Shown here piece after piece: positions 9,912 to 18,900 of a DNA stretch of 22,604 nt. The notes under the pieces are model-generated. The model was given only the letters and a program-made list of their open reading frames with translations, ran no database searches and was not told the origin of the DNA. Position numbers and translations under genes: made by a program. The stretch's first letter is position 1, and every line of letters starts with the position of its first letter. The DNA is from Nephromyces sp. MM_2019 (taxonomy: Eukaryota; Apicomplexa; Aconoidasida; Nephromycida): positions 1,057 to 23,660 of the forward strand of contig JADHZB010001062.1 in assembly GCA_015657535.1 (NCBI GenBank), written 5' to 3'.

Positions 9912-12900
9912 CTGTAAGACAGTGAAAGGGGGGGGAGGGTGGGTGAGGCACACACACAAAAATAGAGGGAGATAAGTATAGATACATGCAGACACACGGG
10001 AAATAAGTATATCTATACACAGAGATAAGCTTAGCTCCTCAAAGAAGCTCACAACGAATGCCTCAACAGACACACACTCGAACATTTATGCACACACACT
10101 CAGCATACACATGCACACACACTCAGCATACACATGCACACACACTCAACACACGCACGCACACACACTCAGCATACACATGCACACACACTCAGCACAC
10201 GCACGCACACACACTCAGCACACGCACGCACACACATCCAGATCCTCAAAGATGTTCAAAATCAAATGCTCCAAACAACGCACACTAAAAAAAACGCTCA
10301 TATATGTATATACACACACTCCTACCTCAATGGTCTAGCTCCATATACTGAATCAAAGCCTGTAGAGGCGATCTTATCTTTGAATCGGTTAGTAACTACC
10401 ACATTCAAATGCATCTGTAAAGCTCTCTTGAAGATACCCTCCAACATGAGACCAATAATAAGAGAAATTTCCTCTTTTGATAAGTGTGTAAATACTATAA
10501 TTTCATCGAGGCGATTCAAAAACTCTGGCCTGCAAAACAATGGTATGTGTGTGTATGAACGGGTGCGTTTGGGTGATTTTCGGCGTTTAGCTGTGTGTGT
10601 TTAAGTGCGTGCGTGGGTGTGTGGTTGTGTGGATGTAGGCGTGCGTAGGTGTGGGCCTGTCATCGGGTGTGCGTGTGGGTGTATGATTAGGCATAGGTAT
10701 AGGTGTGTGTATCCCTAAAAAAGGGTGTACATACTCCGAGATACGACTTTTCTATGCATGTGCCTGAGCCAGTGAGTGTAGCCAACGAGTGAGGGTGTGT
10801 GCTGCGTGTGGGATGTTCGCTACACCTCATTGAGTGTGCCAACAGCATATTATAGCTATATAAAGAGGGAAATATCAAGTATTTGTGTATGCAATAGTGC
10901 AAGCTATATAAAGCGGGCCAATGTGTGCGCATTAGTGGAAATCTTCGTTAATAAGGGAGGGAGTTCTAGAGTTTATCAGAGGTAAGCAGAAATCGCAAAA
11001 AAAATAAGATGCCTCCATTATATGCCTAAAAATCTTCATAAAGGATGGAAAGTAAAAAAAAAAAAAACACACACACACACACACATGCAGAAAGCCCATT
11101 GACACACACATGCAGAAAGCCCATTGACACACACATGCAGAAAGCCCATTGACACACACATGCAGAAAGCCNNNNNNNNNNNNNNNNNNNNNNNNNNNNN
11201 NNNNNNNNNNNNNNNNNNNNNGAAAGCCCATTGACACACACATGCAGAAAGCCCATTGACACACACATGCAGAAAGCCCATTGACACACACATGCAGAAA
11301 GCCCATTGACACACACCCATATCCACACACATATGAGCTCCTTTTTTACCTGAAGAAATGCACCAGCTCTTCTTCAACCAAGCTCTTTATCTTGCTATAA
11401 ACCTTCTGATCTTCAGAAAGTTGACTACCAGCATCAAAGCCTATTGAGACTGATCCTCCAGATGAGGCTCTCTCTATAACCTTTGAGCCTAAGTTGGAGG
11501 TGAGGATTAGTATAGCATTCTTGAAGTCTACTGTTCGCCCTTTTCCATCAGTTAAGCGCCCGTCCTCCAATATCTGAAGGAGACACACACACACAGCCAT
11601 TCATACCTCAGCACATGCGTGCATATAAACACATGCGTACATATAAATTCAAACACAGTAAAACATGCACAAACATACAAGCACACATGCACACACAAAC
11701 ATACAAGCAGACACACAATATCATACGCACACACAAACATACAAGCAGACACACAATATCATACGCACACACAAACATACAAGCACACATGCACACATAC
11801 AAGCAGACACACAATATCATACGCACACACAAACATACAAGCACACATGCACACATACAAGCAGACACACAATATCATACGCACACACAAACATACAAGC
11901 ACACATGCACACACAAACATACAAGCAGACACACAATATCATACGCACACACAAACATACAAGCACACACATAAACATACAAGCAGACACACAATATGAT
12001 ACGCACACACAAACACACAAACATACAAGCACACACACAAACATACAAGCAGACACACAATATCATACGCACACACAAACATACAAGCACCCATGCACAC
12101 ATACAAGCAGACACACAATCATATACAACCGCACACACACCTGTAGCAAGATATTAAACACATCGGGATGAGCTTTCTCGATTTCATCTAGGAGTATCAC
12201 TGAGTAAGGCTTCCTCCTAACTAACTCGGTGAGCTGCCCACCTTCTTCATGCCCTACATAGCCAGGTGGGCTACCAACAAGCTTCGATATAGTATACTTC
12301 TCCATATACTCAGACATATCCAGCCTTATCAATGAATCCTCAGAATCAAAAAGAAAATTAGCTAAAGCCTTTGAAAGCTCAGTCTTTCCAACCCCTGAGA
12401 AATGTTCGTTCATAGTAGTAGTATGTGTGTAATGAGTGTGTGTCAGGTGTGGAGGGAAAACAGAGGGGTGAACAAGTTTATGTGCGAGATTCGGAGTATT
12501 CCTAAAACAGAATGCATATATAGCACGCCCAAACCCCCCCCTCCTCCCAACCTCCACCCCCCCAACACCCCCCCAAACTCCACCCAACCTGTAGGCCCAC
12601 AAAAGAGGAAGCTAGCTATAGGACGCCTGGGGTTCTTAATGCCTGACTTCGCTCGTCGAATCGCCCGACTAACCGATTTCACCGCCTCAGTCTGCCCAAT
12701 GAATCGCTGCTGCAGTGCCTCCTCCATACACAACAGCCTCTCAGCATCTGTCTTCGTCAGCTTCGATACGTCAATGCCAGTCCAACTCGCTACTACACTA
12801 TAGGAAGATAAGCACAGAAAGGGGCAACAAACATGGAGGAGTGAGTACGCAGTGGTGTACACAGCAGCAAACACACAGCACCACACACAGCACCACACAC

Positions 12901-15900
12901 AGCAGCAAACACACAGCACCACACACAGCAGCAAACACACAGCAGCAAACACACAGCACCACACACAGCACCACACACAGCACCACACACAGCAGCAAAC
13001 ACACAGCAGCAAACACACAGCACCACACACAGCACCACACACAGCACCACACACAGCACCACACACAGCACCACACACAGCACCACACACAGCACCACAC
13101 ACAGCACCACACACAGCACCACACACAGCACCACACACAGCACCACACACAGCACCACACACAGCACCACACACAGCACCACACACAGCACCACACACAG
13201 CACCACACACAGCACCACACACAGCACCACACACAGCACCACACACACTTCATCACATACACATTATGCACGCATCATCACACACACGTCATCACACATA
13301 GAAGATGAAGCGATTGCTTACAATGCATGAGCTGCACCTTGAAGACGGCCAAACGTATGTATAACGCCATGAAGGGGTGTATGTACACCTCATTCAAAGC
13401 AATAAGGGAATCACTAATAACATAATACTTTCAGAATGCAGAAAACTTCCCTGCACACGCAAAAAAAAAAACACACACCAACCCACACAGGCATAAATCT
13501 TCTTACTCGGCGATGTTCGCTGTATATACATTCGGTACTGAGGATTTCGGCAGCAAATGGCTATACTTAAGCAGATCTTTTCTTATAGCTAACTCCTCCT
13601 CTTGAAGACGAACAAGGGAAGTCTCATTGAAAGAGTTTTGCAAATCCTCTTGATCTTTGAGGTTTTTCTTCAGCTTATCATCCTGTGTGCAGAGGCGGGT
13701 ATGGGGAAAGAGGGGGTGGGATAAGCAAGAGAGGAGGAAGATGCAGGAGAGGTGGGGAAGGTGGTAGAGGCGTAAAGAAACACACAAAGAGTTAAGAAAA
13801 CCTTGAGGATAGCAGTGCAAACAAATCAAAAGTGGCTCCACGCACACACAATTTTTTGTAAGGAAATACCACCAGATCTAGAAAGAGAGCTAGAGAGCCG
13901 AAAAAATTCTCAACATGGGAGACACACACAGAATCGCATACACACAGCGAGAATTGCAATATTCTTACCAGCTGCCAAGCAGCCTCTGGGATTTTAGAGT
14001 ATCTTATCTTCACGCTTGAGCCTGCCTCATCAATCAAATCAATAGCCTTATCTGGGAGATTTCTATGTGAAATGTATTGCTCTGCATACTTTACTGCAGA
14101 AGAGAGAAGAAACAACAAAACATAAAACATAAAAAGAAAATTAGGAGAAAGGAGAGAAGAGGGAGGAGAATAGGCATTGCCGAAGAAGAAGAAAGGAAAA
14201 TGAAGAAGCAATAGCAGCAGGAGAGGCATAAGAAGCAAACCAAACATAAACAGAGGAAGAAGAGGGGCACACAGAAGAATGCAAAAGAAACCGTTTAAGA
14301 GGGAAAAACAACGGCAGAAATCATCCCTATAAAGCACACTGTATAACCTTGCATATTATACACTAACATATCCACCAAGCAACCTTCACGCACACGCTGA
14401 ACAAGCAAGCTTCAGACGATAATTGAACAATTAACAATCAAAAATACACGTGCACACTTACAAAGCTCACATACAAACACGCAAAAGGCACACACCAGCC
14501 ATAACTAGAGCATCGTCCGAATAAGTCAGCTTATGGAATTTTTCAAACTTTGGGGAGATTCCTCTTAGTATCTCAATGGTTTCCTGCGTTGTAGGTTCCT
14601 TTATCATAACAGGCATAAACCGTCTCTCCAGCGCTGTATCCTACAAAAGACGGCATTGGGGAAAGATGTGCAGTGTACGTACACCCCAAACAAGAATAAA
14701 GAGGCACAAAAATTATTAAAAAAAAGTGTCCGTACACCCAAAACACAAAAAAAGAGGAAAAATTACTCCATTACACAAGTGTGTGTATGTGCTGCACACA
14801 CAGTACCATCGGAATCAGTAAGGAAAAGACACACTATGCTTTGAGCTTGCAAGCAAAAGAGACTTTGATACAACACACACACACACTGAAAAGGCTCAGA
14901 GCAAATTTCACCACACACACACATATATATTAGAGAAGCTTTGGCTACACATAAAGGGTTAGAGCAGCTTTAGCTATAGGCATAACTGTTTGAGAATTTT
15001 TCGCCACACACACATATATTAGAGAAATTTTCGCTACACATACATTAGAGAAACAAATAAAAAGCGAAAATCTTCGTAGAACCAATCAAAAGGTTTAGAG
15101 ATCCTCTAAATAGGCATTAGATCATCATTTATACTTCAAAAGAGCGACAACACACATATTCTTCACAACACACACACACTCGCATATATGCGCAAGTACC
15201 AAAATTACCTTCTCAAAGTATCGTTTGTATTCATCAAGTGTAGTAGCCCCAATACATTGAAACTCGCCTCTAGCCAAAGCAGGCTTTAGTAAATTGGCTG
15301 CATCTAATGCGCCTTCACCCGCTCCAGCACCTGTTTCATATATGACACACACACGTCTCATCATAGTGCAAACAGTAGCTATAATCAGAGCTAATACACA
15401 CAAGTAAAATCGCAAAAGCAAGATGGTATAGGCAGCATATATAGAAATTAGAGACTGGCAGCAGCAACAGGCATAAGAGACTGGTGCTACAGGAGAGCAT
15501 TACCCCAGCAACGCATAAACAACAGATAAAAGCACCACCATAACAACACACACGTCAAGTGCATCCTCACCTCACAAACAAATATACAACGTAAAGTAAC
15601 CCATACACCCTAAATCACAAACCCTAAACCCTAATCCTCAGTGCATGTAAACCAAATATAACTTTCATACCGATAAGGGTATGAATCTCATCAACGACGA
15701 GGATGATATTTCCAGCCTTTTTAATATCTTCAAGAATCTTATTGAGGCGATCTTCAAATTCTCCTCTATACTTTGTTCCGGCAACAAGCAATCCCATATC
15801 AAGCATGCACACACGCTTTGACTCCAAGGCAACAGGCACTTCCTTAGAGGATATTCGTTGAGCTAGGGCCTGATGACAAAGGCATGAGCAGCACACACAC

Positions 15901-18900
15901 AAAGTTCACAAACTACAATGAAGGAAGAAACAGAAAGAAAGCTCATTAAATGAAGGTTTGTGACTGTAAAAAACACACAGCAGCCATAGAGCCACAGGCA
16001 TAGACATAGCAGGGATACACAGAGCAGGGATACACAGAGCAGGGATACACAGAGCAGCCATAGAGCCACAGGCATAGACATAGCAGGGATACACAGAGCA
16101 GGGATACACAGAGCAGCCATAGAGCCACAGGCATAGACATAGCAGGGATACACAGAGCAGGGATACACAGAGCAGCCATAGAGCCACAGGCATAGACATA
16201 GCAGGGATACACAGAGCAGGGATACACAGAGCAGCCATAGAGCCACAGTAGGTAAACAGAGCAGGGATACACAGCAGGTACACACAGCAGCCATAGAGCC
16301 ACAGGCATAGACATAGCAGGGATACACAGCAGGTACACACAGCAGCCATAGAGCCACAGTAGGTAAACAGAGCAGGGATACACCGCAGCCGCACACATCA
16401 GCCACACGCATTAACCATACATAGCAGGAATACATAGCAGCCATAGAGCAGAATTCACATATATATTATATACACACAATATACACACACAAATACCCAT
16501 AGAGAATATACACGATGCACAAAACGGCTAAATTTGAGCTTACTAAAGAAGTTTCCCACGCACACATAAAAGAAAATAATCAAAGTTTTAACATAAAATG
16601 GATAATTACTCCCTCCTTCACAGACACACACACACACACACACAAAATCCTCTCATATTCTACCTCAGCGATAGCAGTCTTCCCTACTCCTGGTTCACCA
16701 ATTAACACAGGGTTGCTCTTCAGCCTCCTCACTAAGATTTGAATGACTCTCTCAATCTCTTTAGTTCTCCCTACAACAGGATCTAATAAGCCTTTAGCAG
16801 CCTTCTCTGTGAGATCAGTGGAGTACTCTTGAAGCTTTGGGGTAGTCCTACAGAAAGCAGCGATAGTTGAGTGTATGTACAGCCAAATAAATACAATTTT
16901 CATGCACAAAGACTCCTTTTCCGCCATGCATAGCATATTAAGGCGTGTGTGCGTATCTTTTTCTCATTGTCTTCCTTTATCTTCATGTGTGTGCATGTGT
17001 TCCTTTGTGTATATATGTCCCTTTGTGCATGTGTGTGCGTCTCTTTACGCGCGCGTGCGTCTCTTTTTATATGTGTGCGTGCCTATATACCTTCTGCTAT
17101 TACGTATACGCATTTTCGCCTTAACATCCACGCTCATACCTAAGTGTATGTACACGCGTGTTGCACAGTCCAAAGCATTTTGATTCTACCAAAAAGTCGA
17201 TTTCTACCCAATTAAAAGTAGGGTTCGTTTCTCTTCTTCAAAAGCTGCAAATTAGATGTTTTTCCTTGGAAGAGATGAAGATTCACATAATATTCTGCGT
17301 CTTCTTCTTTCTCTAGTTCTTTTTCATCATTATCATCATCTTCTTCTTCATTTTTTGCTTCTTTCTCTGATTCTTTAACTATTTCTTCTTATCACCTTTC
17401 CTCTCCTCCCTCCTCTTCTCCCTCCTTTGCCTCCCCCCCACTGCTAAAACATCTAAAAATTTGCCTTTTTTTACTCAAATTACCCATAAATAGAGGAAAA
17501 TTCTTCAAAAACATAATAAAACTCAAGCGAGTACTTCAATACATAAATCCTCCATGAAGTAGCTCACAGCACACACAGCAGCAAAGATACTGTGGCACAG
17601 CAAAGCTGCATAGCACACACATATACAGCGTAATCGCGTTAGATTCGCACACATATCTCACTTTGAGCGATCGCCACCACCCACAACGGTAAACTCTTCA
17701 GCCTCTCCAATCAGCTTTATCAACTCGCTCTTGAGCTTCTCCTTCTCAACTCCAAAGATTCTTAGCACATTAGAGATGCTACCATCTTCCTTCTATTAAA
17801 AAAAACGCACACACAAGAAAGAGTGAAGTTTGAGGTTCGGATACAAAAGGGTAAATTATGGGGTGCATACTAGGGTGCACCCTAGGGTGCACACACATAT
17901 CAAAGGGTACATACACAGAACAGATTGTGTTTTTCCGAGAGCATATATAAAAGCATGATCTCACACACACTTCAAACGCACATAAAGCTTAGCAGTAGCA
18001 AAAAATCTCCTTCAGGAGTAAGCAGACACGCTGTATCTACACTAAGATGATCAGGAACACAAAGGATGTAAGCAATAACATCTTCCAAAAAAATCAAGAA
18101 GGGCTGCAACAGTACGAACACACACAAGGCTTAACATAAGAAAATAGTAAACGCGAAAACACTAAGAAAAGTACACACACATGCATAGAGAAGAGACGTA
18201 AATATTTAAAGACCCGTAAGAAAGCAAACTTATCGTATATTCAGATAAGCTTACCCAATCGATGCATGAGTACACCTATACACTAGCTAGCCCAAATATT
18301 CACACACCCAAAAATATCCACAGACACAAACGCACACACATGGTTAAACAAAGCAGCACATATCTTTGCTAAGACCAATATAAATGTGCACACAGACACC
18401 GAAACACACACACAAAGGTACGCTCCCATACCTACTCACACTAGCATGCACACACACACACACACATACAATCACACACAGACGCGCACACCTACATATA
18501 TCCATACACATCCACTTACCTTGAGCACTCCTAGCAAAAGATGCTCTGTGTCGATATAAGAGTGGCCAAGCAGCTTTGCCTCTTCAACTGCCCTTTGAAG
18601 GGCTTCCTTAGCTGTGGGAGTGAAAGGTATCTCTGGGACTACAAAACCCGATCCTGGCAAAAATAGACACACAATCTATATCTCGCACACACACCATCTA
18701 CATCTCGCACACACACCATCTACATCTCGCACACACACCATCTACATCTCGCACACACACCATCTACATCTCGCACACACGTATATCAATCGTATCGCAC
18801 ATATACGCTACGTATATCTGCCATACACGCACCACCTCTCGCTCTCATAAACCTACATCTCCCACACACACACACACACACTGCGCTTGTTTCAGCCATT

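Noticed and set aside
11608..12171. HTHTHT/VCVCV-type ORFs over intron 11
   Set aside because: Tandem-repeat translations without other protein features; they overlap an intron with proven flanking exons.
8131..13248. Regularly spaced repeats as possible CRISPR arrays
   Set aside because: The repeats are head-to-tail minisatellites without unique spacers, in intron-containing nuclear DNA.
12443..13308. Very long ORFs on both strands (150-260 codons)
   Set aside because: They are readings of the 12-bp intron 9 array; only the clpC exon 10 part (12797-12589) is real coding.
15863..16444. 193-codon ORF rich in Cys, Leu and Tyr
   Set aside because: It translates the intron 4 minisatellite; the real exon 5 ends at 15869.
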